DNA from: Spirogloea muscicola
Lineage: Eukaryota > Streptophyta > Zygnematophyceae > Spirogloeales > Spirogloeaceae
NCBI GenBank assembly: GCA_009602725.1
Contig: WELB01000026.1
Location: forward strand, 491,241 to 555,240
Length of the DNA: 64,000 nucleotides
Direction: 5' to 3'
Shown here: positions 45,764 through 57,716 of the stretch, piece after piece
Numbering within the stretch: the first letter of the stretch is position 1
Layout: every line of letters begins with the position of its first letter
Program-made: the position numbers and the translations under genes
Notes under the pieces: generated by a model
Databases searched by the model: none
What the model was told of the DNA's origin: nothing
What the model saw: the letters and a program-made list of their open reading frames with translations, nothing else

Positions 45764-47562
45764 ATGGACTACGAGGACGACGGGTTCACGGAGAACGAGT
45801 GAGACGGGCCGCCCCCTCAACCTCCCTCTCTCTGCCCCACTAGCCTTTCCACTTCAGTGCTTCCCCGTTCGGTCCCGCCTTGTAACCCACGTCCAACGTT
45901 ACCTTCAGTCCCTCTCCTCGCACCGGCTGAGTCCATGGCCGCCTCCACTCCGCTGGACCACCCGTCTGTCATGCACGAGCCCATTGACGAGACATTACCG
46001 TCCTACACACTCCTTCGCCTTGCATGGCTGGTGCTCCCGAAACACGACGAGCGGCCAGCCCGAGCTTGGCTCGCACGCGCTGACAGTTTAGCTCCCACTC
46101 GTGGGTGCATGCCGCTTTCAGCATCTGCAACTGCTTCTGAACTCCTCCGGCTGTCGCGTCGCCGTGCCGCGCAGGTCCGACGCCGCCCTTGACGTCGAGT
46201 CCGAGGCGAATGGCGAGGACGCCGAGGTGACTTGTCACTGTCCCACCGTGCAAGATTTACCGTGCGAGCATCGCATATACCTTGTGCTTGCCACGGCCGC
46301 ACCACCACTGTGGATCTGATGTGCTGCGGTTGGCCGCCACCTCAAATAAGCAGCTATGCGGACTTCAAGCTTCGTTGAATATCCAAGCTCAGCATGGAGT
46401 ATGCCTGTCATTCAGTCCTGCATTTAAAGGGCGGTGCTCTTACCATGTCCCTTTCTGCGTTAGCTTGAGAGCCTCTGCAATGGCCACCTGCTTCTTACAA
46501 GCGCAGGAGGATGAGGAGGCAGCAACTGAGGGCGACGAGGACGACCGCACGACGACAACATCCGAAAATGTGAATACAATGGCGGACGATGCAGTGCATA
46601 TGGAGTGGACCAAATTCATGACAGAGGAGCCGGAAGCACATTTGTCCACCAAGCCAAGGGTGACATCCAAGTTCATGACCAAATATGAACGCACTCGCAT
46701 CCTAGGCACCAGGGCCCTTCAAATCAGGTCCAGTACTGGGTCACTCCTCTCTGCCTTGCTACCTGGCTTGCATGGCTTGTATTACGCATGAGATGTTGTT
46801 GTGTTCGAAAGAAAGCTAAAAGAGGGGCCATGCATCGACGTCTGTTGAATGAAGACTTTGTGCAATGGCCTTGTATCTGTCCTCATTATCATGTCACTGG
46901 ATCCACAATCCACGCAGCGAGCTGGGCAGGCAGGTCTTTGCATTGACAATATGACTGATGACATTTACAACACAATTGTGGTCACTGGCAGCATGAATGC
47001 ACCAGTTATGGTGGAGCTTGATGGGGAGACTGACCCCCTTGAGGTGCAAAGAGGGCATGCATTACTTGCAAAGTGTTGGCACAAGAGCTGCATTTCTTTT
47101 CAGCCTTTCTCCTGCGTAATAAAGCCAGACTCTCATGAACCTTGCATTGTGATATCTCCTTTGCTCGTGATTGTCATGCTCACTTAGGGTCATGCTCATC
47201 CGGGGTTTGACTGCACAGATTGCTCGTAAGGAACTTAGAGAAAAGAAGATTCCGTTTACGATCAGGCGGTACCTGCCGGACCGCAGGTTAGTGGCCCCAA
47301 AGCAGGTCATTGGTTTTGAAGTTTACACATGGATTCTGAAGGACTCGGTTTTAAGAAATATATATTCCTCAGCTCAGCCGGCAATGTTCAGTTGCAATTG
47401 GTGCTCGCAAGAATCCATATATGTCAGAAAGGCGTCAACATGGGGCACTTCAATAAGTTGGTGCCATTGGCATGCTCCTCTTGAACCTTCAGTTACGAGG
47501 AGTGGGCAGTGAGCGAACTCATCATTGAAGATTCTTGGCGACACCAAGTGGGCCATGGCTAG
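45764..47562 (+). CDS. RPB6: RPB6, shared RNA polymerase I/II/III subunit
   Basis: Common small subunit (ABC23, the omega homologue) of nuclear RNA polymerases I, II and III. Six exons, 45764-45798, 46175-46226, 46507-46727, 46992-47043, 47219-47286 and 47493-47562, join in frame to 165 residues. The N-terminus is acidic and variable (MDYEDDGFTENE...EANGEDAEEDEEAA), as in the family. The conserved core follows: TSKFMTKYERTRILGTRALQ, MNAPVMVELDGETDPLE, IARKELREKKIPFTIRRYLP and YEEWAVSELIIEDSW. The protein is slightly longer than land-plant RPB6 (about 145) because of the acidic region. The ATG has a GCCGCCATGG context in a GC-rich 5' region (45500-45830). All introns are GT-AG. Confidence 0.97.
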
Positions 47563-48260
47563 TGGCAGTTATCAGCAAAGATGGACAAGGCTGTATAGCT
47601 TAGCTTCAGAAACAATTCTTGTGATAAATCACAGAACAAGCTCATGACCTAGCAACAGCTACAATCAGAAATTGACTGTTTCTCTAGTAAAAAAATTCTT
47701 CAACCATGTGTGGTTGGTTCACAAAATACCTGCGGTTGACTGCGTGATACGGTGGGATACTGGCGGGTTCTGTAAACTCTGGAACAAGGCAAAGCAATTG
47801 AGCTCCCACAGTTGCTCTGGCTAGCATCTCTGCACTTCGATCACATTCCAAGGCAAAGCTGAGACAAATAGCAAGAGAGATAACAGAAATATAAAGTGGG
47901 CTGCCTTCACACAAGGTAATGGAAAGTCATGCTGCTTGCCAAGTAAGCAGTCATTCAAAGAAACCACAAATATGAAAGTAGCCTTCACACAAGGTAATGC
48001 AAACTCATGCTTGCCAATTGAGCAATGACTCAAGAGTGACTGCTCACTTGCAGTGACGAATGTTATCTGCCCATATGTGTGCATACAGCATCTTCAGAGA
48101 GAGCTTCATCATCTACAGCCAAAAAGAACTCGCCTCAGGTGATGTGAGGGTAGCTGTGAACGAGTCTCTTAACTTCGAGACGTTCCAATTCCACGTTCCA
48201 ACACCAATCCTACGCATGACATCAGTTGATGGCGTCCAGGTCCAGCCTGCTGGCAGCATC
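47563..48260. repeat. Intergenic with a local 60-bp tandem duplication
   Basis: 47902-47950 and 47980-48030 share GCCTTCACACAAGGTAATG, then (A/G)AA(C/G)TCATGCTTGCCAA (the first with three extra bases). Short spacing and moderate identity suggest an old local duplication. I see no gene here. The interval separates the convergent 3' ends of RPB6 and the SNF2-HNH gene. Confidence 0.5.
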
Positions 48261-51200
48261 TCAATGGAAGTGCTGCAGCTTTTCGTTGGTGTACTTGGGC
48301 AGCGCCTGATAGCTGCTCCCTGCAACACTGACCATGAGCAGGGCCTCCTCGTCGTGCTGCTCATCCAAGCAAGCCTGCTTGCTTGACACCATAGCAGACT
48401 CCTCATTGACAGCATCCTGCAGATTGGTCACCGCAAAGGTGGATGAGAGCTTCGACATCCTTGCAGACGACACTTCCTTGCCTCATCGGCAATATGACAC
48501 AATGTTGGAACTGAACTTGACAGAGAAAGTAAGCAAGGGTGACTGCAACAGGCAAGCCCTGCTCACCTTTAAAGGAGCTGCTTCACGATGGCAATTGTCT
48601 ACAGCTCCATCTAACGTGTCCTCCCACATACTATGACAGCTATTGAACTGGAACTCGTCCCATAGAATCTTCAGCATGTTCTTGTCCCCCCCTGGCAAAC
48701 CTGCCTCAGCCTCATGCCCAGTGGGCTGTTGGGGCTCATCAAGCTGGGCCGGCACCGGCAGGATGCTGTGTGTTGGATATTCCTTCTTTCTGAGCTTGGC
48801 TCTTTTCTTGGCCTGAGCCTGAGTGATGGCCTTGTGGCAAATTACACACAAGGTCCTGAGGTTCTCGACTCCGCACTGTCCGCCTCCTTCAAAGACGGGC
48901 AGTATGTGGTCCGCATGCCAAGCTCTCCCTTCCTCCGGGGACTCCACCAGCTTCTCTAGTCTGTCACCAGGCAGTAGCAATTAAATACAGGATGCCAAAA
49001 GCTATTGAAACAAGCAACACACTCCTGCGGACATAGCAAGAATCAGCAGAATCCATGCTATGAAAAGCCTGGAGGAATTTTGGCAGTCTACAATGCAGGA
49101 ATAGGTGTTGGGCTTACTGGTGAGGACAACTTGCAAAGGCAGGAGCCTGCTGGAGAACAGCCTCCCTTCTAAGTAACCCGCACTTGATGCCTTTCAAGCT
49201 GACTACCAATGAATGGCAGTCCAAGTGGCAGAGGGAGCACACACCCCGTTCTACTTGAAAGAGCGCCTACAGCAGACGTCCAAATTATGTCCAAAGGGAC
49301 AGAGGGAGGCAGGCCAAATGCGGCCCGGATCAAATAAGATCAATAGTCGTGGTACTTCCTCACTCAGATGAAACACTTTCACTGCGACCATGGTACTGCA
49401 ATAATAACACCTGCTCTTAATGACTACGTCATCTGCCTGTTCATTCATCACTGACATACTGGTCCTCACCTGACGTAGGTATCTTGGACTTGTTCTGCTG
49501 AGGTACTCTACATAGCATACTTTGCTGCAAAACAGGTCTTGAAATGCTTGTGGAGCATATGCCTTCTTGTCTCTGCATAGATGTTAATAGAAGCTTCAGA
49601 CGCCAAGAGTTATCCACACAAATATAGCTAAGCACATTGATGTATGAAAATATCCTGCTATTTGATCAACTAGACAGAAGGAAACGGGCGTACTGCTGCA
49701 GTGCTGTAGCTTAAGCTCACCAACATGCTGGCTGTGTGTGTGACGCAAGAAGCAGAGCTCTGGCTTGGCTTGTCAAATTATTGAGCAACATGGTGTATTG
49801 CTTGCAGTATTTTCCGTGTACAAAGGGTAGTACTTCAGTGTGAGCGGCAGGTTTCACTTACAGGCAGGCCTGCATGCACAGGGTGCAGAGTGGAAGCCCA
49901 TCAACCGATCTTGCCTGCCTCACCTCCCACTCCCGGCACCCTCCTGACCCGCGTCCCTCTAATCTGACCACCATAAGCGTTGCACCCTTGGGCAGCGCAA
50001 GCAACAGCTCCTCTTTGGGCAGCGCACGTCTCTTGCTCCCATTTCTGCGCAAACCCTGGCGACACGAGTTGTATCAGACATAAGTGGACTTGCAGGACCT
50101 TCACGAGCCTATCTTAATGTACCCTTGTTCGCATCCAATCCTTCTGTTACAAGAAGAGTGAGTGAGCACTGAGTAAACACGCGACATGATAAACTGTCAC
50201 CTAGCATCGCTTTAGCATCACCTTGTCCGATACAACCTTCGCCACTCTGTCGTCTTCGGCAAGGGGTGGCCGCAGCCTCTGGCCAGCCAGTTTCCTCCTC
50301 TGCATTGGCCTCAAGGCAGTCCACTCCTCCAGGAACTGCTCAGCCACTTGGCAGTGCTGTGCGCGGTTCTGCAGTAGGGGTGGCAGGTCTGTGCAATTTT
50401 CACCTGCCTGATCATGCATGCACAAACGACATATGTGAGTAGTCAAGTGCTATCCATTGACAACCTCATCATCGTGTCTTTGCCGAAGCAACAAGCAAAG
50501 CCTAGAAGTACTATTGGCCTCAAGATCATGATGACATGCACAAAATGAGAGCAACAGCTTGATTCAGAGTGTAAGCTGCGGACCGTGAAAGCCTCAGGAC
50601 GGAAGCTATCATGAAAGTTTCCCGCATAATCCTCGTCTGCTTGAGGTTGATCAAGGTTTTGCTCCGATGTGCTGAAAGCTTTGTCGGGCTTTCCAGAGCA
50701 ATAATACACATGCACCCTCCCAGTATGGGTGCTCACCTATGACGAGTGTGGCAACAATGACTTATGAGTTCTGAGGCATCACTCATTCCCTCATAAACAC
50801 ATGAAGGGCTTGAACACAGTCATGCTTTACCCTGCATAGATGTTCTTGACCAAAATGAGGACCAACCTCAAATGCTAAATTTTCCAGCACAAGGGCATCC
50901 GCTGTACAAGACTGCTGGGGTGCTGCCTCCGCTGCAATGGCCTGAGCTGTCTGTTTGTTCGACGAAAGCTGAGCTATTGTGTCAGTGGACGCCTTGTCAC
51001 CTTCTGAATGAAAGAATCTTGGGCTAGAACCTGTGCGATCTTCAACAACAGCCACCTGCACAACCAATTGAAGATCAATAGTGGCACCATTATGCTGGAG
51101 ATGTTTCAATCTCGGGAATAATTGCCTTTCAAAGGCTTGCGAGCTGTGTAAGTACTGATGACCCAACCAGAATTCTGCGTGCTTAAGGACATCAACCAGG

Positions 51201-51899
51201 TGACTGTATTTTAGCCCAAGCCCACCTGTCACCACCTTATATGGCAACATGAATTTTCCCAGGTCAGTGTGAAAGTGCCAAACCAAGAACGTGTGACATA
51301 AGTTAAGAGAAACGAGATCAATTGCTTGGCAGATACGCAGGGTCCGGGCTGTGGAGAACAACCAACCTGTACACCTTCTGAAGCCTCCGCTGGGCCATCC
51401 AGCACAGTGCTCACCTTCTCCAGCTTTGAGCTCAAGCCCTGCCATCGCACCTCGTCACTTGTGTCCTGCTCAGGACAAGACAACGTCAGAACCCTGCTGC
51501 TAGCTGCCTTTCTCCCTCACGCACGCTGACATACTAACCACCCTACGAGCCTAACAGAGAGCGTGATGCTTGCTAATCAGTGAGAGAGAGTTGCCCATAC
51601 CTTTGCGCAGAATATATAAACATTGACGGCTGTGTGCTGGCCAAGCCGGTGGCATCTATCTTCAGCTTGCAATAATTGACCACCCGTATTAGGCAGCTCA
51701 GTGAAGACAACCGATCTGGCCGAGGTGAAGTCAAGTCCTACACCACCGGCAGTTACTCCCACCAGCGCAACTTTGACCTGCAAAGAGAAGGGGAGTGTCT
51801 TGCTCTTGTCTTGTGGAGGACTTACAATGCCCCTCTAGGCACGTAGTACAATGAAGCTCATACATCAAAGGCATCTGCGCACACCCACGTTGCTCGAAT

Positions 51900-51945
<46 letters not shown>

Positions 51946-54900
51946 GTGGTGCGTGCGTGCGTGTGTGCGTGTCACGCGCGCATGCGCGCGCTAGATTACT
52001 TTGCAAGCACTATGAAGAGCGGTGGTAAGGGAGAACCTTTGGCTGATGTTGAAATGCCTGTAGTACTTTCCTTCTATCCCAGCAGTCTGTGGACCCATCT
52101 ATTCGGACATGCTCAACTTTCTTCTCATGCATGAAGCCCTGTAGCTCGTCAAGGACCTCCAGGTGGTGGCCAAAGATGACCATCTTGCCAGCATCAGAGG
52201 CCTTGGGCATCCCTAACACTTGGTCCGAAACCATCGCTTCGTCAGAGTCTTGCTCCTGTGCCCTCCCTTTCATCTCAGGCTCTCCCTTCTCAATGGTGTC
52301 AAGCTGATCTGCAATGTCCTTGCCTGTTGCAAAGATTGGGTGGTTTGCCAGCCACTCCTTAATGCCTTTCAGCTTCGCGATCCCTATCTCCTGATTGTTG
52401 AGCTGTGAGGCACTCTTCTTTGCCTCTTTGGAGTGAGACTCTGACACATCAAATGGATGAGTTGTAATCTTAGGAATGATGGATGATATACGAGCTCGTT
52501 GACCTTGTCCTCTTTGTGGGCAGAGGCTGTGTTAAGCAGGATGCGGTGTATCCAAGAGAATAAGCAGCAGCATAACAAAGTCAAGTACATGTACTTGAGC
52601 TACAAGCCTAGTCCAGTCCGAATATATCTCCAAACTTCATCTGTTCAGCCAACATGGAGTAACATGCCAATCTGCTTGGCTGTACCTTTGCCCTGGCTTA
52701 TTACTTCCTCATTGGAATCGTCCACTTCCTCACTTCCACCGAAACTTTCACTGTCTGCATGAAAGTTGGCGAATGGATTCTTGACAGAGGAACAGTGACG
52801 AGCCAGGTGCTGCTGGTGCATCTTGGCTCTGTCAACGGCTTCTTGTATATCTGGAAAGCTCAAACTCAGGCGAATTACTTGGCGCCGCTTTGGTGGGAGT
52901 TGCGAGAGGATGTTCGCTTTCAATCGCCGAATCTGCTGGCGGGCCCTTATTGAGTGTCAGCTCCAACAAACTTGCAGCAGCCTGCAATCTTGACTTACTG
53001 ATTGTGATAATTTGTGTAAGTGGTTATATACAATCTAAACTGGTCAAGAAAGCAGATGCTGAGGAGCTTCAGGGCCGTGCAACAATAGTAATCTGCAATT
53101 GAGGTCTGCAGCTTGCAAGTCACTGCATACAATTGGGTTGGACTAATCGGGCGGGCCTGAAATTCACCATGATAGTTTCTGACAGGAGCAGAAATAGCTC
53201 TCTTAGGCGTGTGCCTTGAGAGTAGTCTCTGTGTGTGCCAGCATAATCAACCCCACAATACGCTCTTGCAAATGCGTACTTGGAAGGGCCCAAAAGACCA
53301 GGCCAGAGGCTATCTGCTTGGCAGAAGATGTCAAAGGGTCTGGCAGCGCATGGAGTTCCAGATAGAAGCACTGCCTTCTCTGTCCTCCTGACAAAATCTG
53401 CAACTGCCGACACCTGAGGAAGGCGACCATAAGCTAAGCAGTTTTGAAGGCCTGGATACTCCACACTTCAGATTTCAGGAAGCATGCAAGGGGCTCCTAT
53501 ATAGTCTACTTCATAATAGCTTGGACAGGAAGAAAAGCGAGATACGAGTGAAAGACAGGGCCACTTTGAAGGGGTAATATAGGGCAATATGGAATCCGTT
53601 TAGGAAGGAAGAAGTACCTCTTCACACTCGTACAGTTTTTTGGACGTGCGCATGTTATGCGACTCGTCTACAATGACCATCCCCCATTGTATGCAACTCA
53701 GTGAAGCTCTTATACGAGGTAACATGGTGTAGGAGGTCACCACAACCTTTGGCAATCGGCCCTCCTTTCCATCCACGTCATCCCTCCTCCCGAAGACTGC
53801 AAGAAGCATCAAAAGTCCCTGCAAACGAGTTCCTCATACTGATCGACTACAAAGGGGACAACTTGCTCCTCCTAAATTGCATGATGCTGTCACAAATTGA
53901 AGAGCTCCACAAATTATTTAGAAGAGTGCACGGCACACCGAGGTGAATATCTGTGGGGCTGAGATACGTCATCCACCGCTCAATCTCCTCAGCCCATGCC
54001 AGCCGCATGCTCGCGGGACACACCACGAGGAGAGGTCCCAGGTCTCGGAAACAACTGGCCAAGGCAATTGCCTGCATTGCACCAAGTGATAGTTGGTGAC
54101 AACATAGGACCCCTCTGTATGACAGATTGACCCGCTGACAGATACGACAGATACGCCAGTTCACCTGACAATCAGCAACACGTGGCATACAGTCCAGGGC
54201 TGACTTAATCACTTATAAAAGAGAGTCCTATGTCAAAGCACGTCCTTTCCATTTTAGACGAGTTCCGTGCAGCACGCGTGCATCCACCCAAGCTTAGCAT
54301 CAGGACCTGGATGGTCTTTCCAACGCCCATGTCGTCGGCTATGAGGCACCGTCCTCCCCGTCGGAGCCCGAACAGGACCCCTTCTCTCTGAAATGGCATG
54401 AGGGCACCCGAGAGCTTCGTGGGCAGTCTCGTCCGCAGACATGCCTGCGCTTCGGCCTCAGATAGGTGGCCCCTCCTGAGCGGCACCCAACCAGCAGCAG
54501 CAGCTTGTGGCCGTGCAAGCCTCCACTTCAGCGCCTCCACTGTGGAGCGTGGGACCTCTTGCAACCGGATGCCGGGCATGCGCCTCAGTGCCATCACGAC
54601 GGCCTCGTAATGCTGGGTTCCGTAGACGGGCCGGGCAGAGTCGGCGCCTGCTATCGACCTGTGCGCTCGGGCCTGGCAGAGTCACGCACAACGTCAAGGC
54701 TCTACTGGCAGCGGCAGCCTACATCGTCCACCACTGGTCGTGGGGATGACACCTGGTGTCTTGATCAGGCACTTGGGAGAGTGCTGAGGCAATTCGACGG
54801 GAATTGCGACTGATATAGGACCTGACATGGCTTTCGGGAAGATGGGTTCACGAGACGGAGACACTGACCGGCAGGCTTCCGAGGAGCGCCGCGCGCTGGC

Positions 54901-55090
54901 TCGCGGCGCAGCCGGCGACAGTGAGGCAGAACTCGCCCAGCGAGCACAGTTCGGCCTCCACCGCCACCATCGCCGGCGCGAGCCGGCCTGCGGCGGCGGG
55001 AGCGTCGCCGACGGTCGCAGGCGCCGGGCAGCGCTGGTCGCCGGGCCTCGGAGGCTGCCTCGGGCGGGCAGGCCCCTCCATGGCCGCCAT
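48261..55090 (-). CDS. SNF2-family helicase with C-terminal zinc fingers and HNH nuclease (ZRANB3-like, plant type)
   Basis: About 18 exons. 54869-55090 (ATG; MVAVEAELCSLGEF, HARP-like) and 54307-54647 (QREGVLFGLRRGGRC, Walker A DDMGVGKTIQ). 53939-54071 (LLVVCPASMRLAWAEEIERW). 53618-53796 (VVVTSYTMLP, motif II DESH). About 53165-53425 (AVLLSGTPCAARPFDIF, AYCGVDYAG). 52686-52932 (LPPKRRQVIRL), 52037-52440 (MVIFGHHLEVLDEL, VRIDGST), 51601-51777 (TAGGVGLDFTSA, AEDRCHRLGQ), 51367-51465, 50831-51055, 50584-50736 (TGRVHVYY), 50222-50403 (FLEEWTALRP), 49862-50055 (PLCTLCMQAC), 49471-49572 (FQDLFCSKVCYVEYLSRTS), 49207-49266 (GVCSLCHLDCHSL), 49118-49190, about 48570-48960 (WHADHILPVFEGGG...NLRTLCVICHK, an HNH). 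The C-terminus near 48261 is tentative, and the joint between the first two exons does not keep frame as drawn. Human ZRANB3 remodels stalled forks and cuts DNA with its HNH domain; the same role is inferred here. Confidence 0.9.
51899..51975 (+). repeat. GT dinucleotide microsatellite in an intron
   Basis: A pure GT run from 51899 to 51944, followed by imperfect GCGTGC/GTGTGC units and CGCGCGCATGCGCGCG. It lies in the intron between exons 51601-51777 and 52037-52440 of the SNF2-HNH gene. Both the GT run and the alternating CG end can adopt Z-DNA. Confidence 0.95.
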
Positions 55091-56120
55091 TATGGAAGCT
55101 CATGTGCTCCTCTGCGGTGATCCAGACGTTGCAGCCGGAGCGGACGCTGACAATGGCGGCTAGTGCCGCGCCAGCAGGAGCCGCGAGGCCAGAGGCACAG
55201 TCCGGGCGTGGCCGAGGGGGCTCCGCGACTTCCCTCGCGCGCGGGGACTTCGGATCGGGGAGCCGGCTAGCTTCGAGCCGACGCCCGAATACGAAAAAGG
55301 ATCAGCCATGTGTCGAATATCGCCCCCGTGCTGCGTGGTCTGAGCTTTCCGGCCTGCTTCGGACACTTGCCGTTCCTTCTCATGGGCAGGCCCTCTGCAG
55401 CCATTGCACGTATCAAGAGCGTCTTGGGCTGGCCTCTTATAGCCATCGCCACACATTGCAAGAGCTGTTCTTCTAATCGGGCCATGGGCCATGACCCGGG
55501 GTCTAAAAACCCCGGGTTCCTGAAAAGGGGCTCTTCCAAAGGGGGTGAGGATCATTGAAAGCCAGCCCATAAAAGCTTGGACAATGGACAATGTTCAAAT
55601 GGCTGAAACGGTGCTAAAACCACACAGCTATGCGAGTGGCTGCAGCGAATGGAAGCTTAGTAACCCTGAGTCTGTAAAATAAAGTCGGAGTAACTTGCAG
55701 CTGGAAAAGAGTCACCCCGACGTATCCCAGAAGCAGCAGTCACGCAAGGCCTGCCCGCAAGTGCACTGCATGAGCCTGGCAACGCTAAAACGAGGTGAAG
55801 AGCGGCATGCGGGCACACCTAGGCAAGCGATTTGGCTGAGCTGAAGCCGGGCAGCTCACTTTGCTGTCCCTGACAAAATGTGATGGCCGGCCGTGCAAGC
55901 TGCTGCAGGAGGTGTAGCCACCGACTGCCTAATGCCCCGAGCACGTCCACCGCAGAGGCCTCCATGAAGAAGAAGCAACTCCGCCAAAGGAGAGAAGACT
56001 CTTCCAGTAGAGTGCAATGGGCTGTGATTGGCCAGCCCAGGAAAAGGATGAACAAAGTCCGAGGGGGCCAGGAAAGCGCTGTAGAACACAAGCGCTAAGC
56101 ACTGCGACCCAAGTGGCCAC
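55091..56120. repeat. GC-rich flank followed by retroposon tails
   Basis: 55091-55270 is the GC-rich 5' side of the SNF2-HNH gene. 55425-55450 (+) is a hairpin (GGGCTGGCCTCTTATAGCC). 55530-55600 and 56000-56095 (-) are tails with CCAGCCCA and GACAATG or AACAAAGTCCGAGGGG. 55620-55990 has no clear feature apart from remnants of the minus-strand coding region. Confidence 0.45.
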
Positions 56121-56124
56121 TGGG

Positions 56125-56285
56125 TGCTCAGAACCTCCTAGTGAGCAGCCGTCGGTCAGAGGTATTTTTTCCGGGTAGCGGGTCCTACAGCAGTGGAGTC
56201 ATGTACCCAGAGGCTGTAGCCAAAGCGCGAACGTCACGCAGATGCAACGCATGTGCCATTGATAGCTGCAGCGATACTGAGAGAA
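56125..56285 (-). mobile_element. Minus-strand retroelement terminus
   Basis: Starts (minus strand) with a coding remnant ending near 56270 and runs to the terminal module TGACCGACGGCTGCTCACTA. It resembles 34960-35060 on the same strand. It lies directly against the plus-strand copy that begins near 56290, an inverted head-to-head pair. Confidence 0.5.
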
Positions 56286-56289
56286 GTGG

Positions 56290-56810
56290 CACTCCCAATG
56301 GGGGCAATGGGCGCATCATTGCTGATGTGGTCACCACTGATGCGGTCGACCGCTCCAACCCGGGGCTCTCTGCCTCGCGGGCTGGCCACGCTGCGGCGAA
56401 GGCCGCTCGCAGCAAGGCGGCCAAACACGCCGACCACCCGGCTGCAGATGAGTTCGTCCCCCTGGCTGTGGACGTGCACGGGGCTCTCGGGTCCCAGTGG
56501 CTCGACCTGCTGGCCAGGCTTGCGCGGCGCGCTGTGTCCCGCAGGCTCCGTGAGCCGGCTGACTTCAACGCCGCTGGCTCGTGGGCCCAGGTATACCGCA
56601 TGCGATTGTCAGTCTCCCTTCAGCGGTCCATGGCCCACGCCTTGTATCTGCGTGCTGGCCGTGCTCTCGCTGCGGCCTCAGGCTTTCGGCAGGGGGATAG
56701 TTTTCCGGCAGCTAGTTTGTTGCATTTGAGGCTCCTCACTCGTAACTACTGAGTGGTCCATCCTCCCCCGTTCTGACACAGCATCTTCAGGCCCCTTCGA
56801 TCTTGAGAGG
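56290..56810 (+). mobile_element. Retroelement copy, open C-terminal frame with full terminus
   Basis: The frame to 56752 reads IIADVVTTDAVDRSNPGL, KHADHPAADEFVPLAVDVHG, ALGSQWLDLLARLARRAVSR, REPADFNAAGSWAQVYRMRL, SLQRSMAHALYLRAGRALAA, GFRQGDSFPAAS and LRLLTRNY, then TGA. Next comes GTGGTCCATCCTCCCCCGTT and CTTCAGGCCCCTTCG, the same tail as at 11130-11040 (minus). The knuckle and first nuclease strand are missing, so it is more truncated than 33242 but the best copy of the second subfamily. Confidence 0.65.
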
Positions 56811-56899
56811 CGCATGCGATACACCTGGGGCAAGCCTGCCGCGTTATGATGCCTGCTCCAGAAAGGGGTGAGGGTGGTGACCGTTTCGAGCTGGCCTGC

Positions 56900-57716
56900 G
56901 ATGTGGTCATCAACACCGTCTGTATGCACCTGGCTGGCCTTTACAGCCGCTCTTCTGATATCAGCAGCCGCACATCCTCATTTCGTCAATTTTTTGATGT
57001 GGGTCTCTCGCGGTTAGCCGCCATGGATACCCGCGTTCAGTTGGACTCCCACCCCCCCCGTAAATGTCCATTCTTTACACTCGCGTTTGGCCGAGCTCTG
57101 CATTGGCTTGGTCTGGCCTCCCATGTCGGGCGCACCGTGCGCTATTTCCTCCCGCCCGAATGCAGCCGCAGTAACCCTTAGCTTACCGGCTCTATCCCGA
57201 CGGCCACGCAATTTCCTTCCTAGCCGCGCCAAGTGTCAAGCAGACATGTGGCACCCGCGCCGGGCGCCTCCTCCCCCGCCACCCCCCCCCCCTCCAGCCC
57301 CTTTTAGCATAGGGATTCGATGTACGCTGCCCCACTAGCTTTACGCCTGAACATCGTGTACTGGCTGTGGCTGAGATTGGCTATCCTTTCAATTCATGCG
57401 CACCGCGCGCCTTCGCCCCTACAAGGAAATCAGTGGGCCCCCCCTCCGGCTTCGTTCTATGTAGCCCCACTTTTTGCACTATCTTTCGCCCGAACAACGT
57501 CTTGATTGAAATTGGCCACCCTTTTAATTCATGCCCACCGCACGTCCTCTCCCTCCTCCACAATTAGTGGGCCCGCTAGACTCACTCCCCCCCCCTTGGC
57601 ACAACGCGGCAAGACCCACCCCCCCGCTCCCTGGCCCTGGCCCCGCGCCGCGCCGCGCCGCTGAGGCTCAAAGCTCCGCCGCCTCCTGGCCGGCGGCGAC
57701 GCCAGTGCGCGCCGCC
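56900..57716 (+). repeat. Repeats and GC-rich leader upstream of the exchanger gene
   Basis: 56905-56975 matches 42283-42350. Three copies of the CATGCGCACC-type repeat occur in the same orientation at about 57100-57150, 57350-57420 and 57490-57555; the last two share GGCTATCC/GGCCACCC then TTTCAATTCATG(C)GC(A)CC. Between them are poly-C stretches (57050, 57280, 57590). The promoter and leader of the exchanger must lie in or just after these copies. Confidence 0.55.

Noticed and set aside
51945-51990. CGCGCATGCGCGCG as a distinct element
   Set aside because: It is continuous with the GT microsatellite and best treated as its imperfect end.
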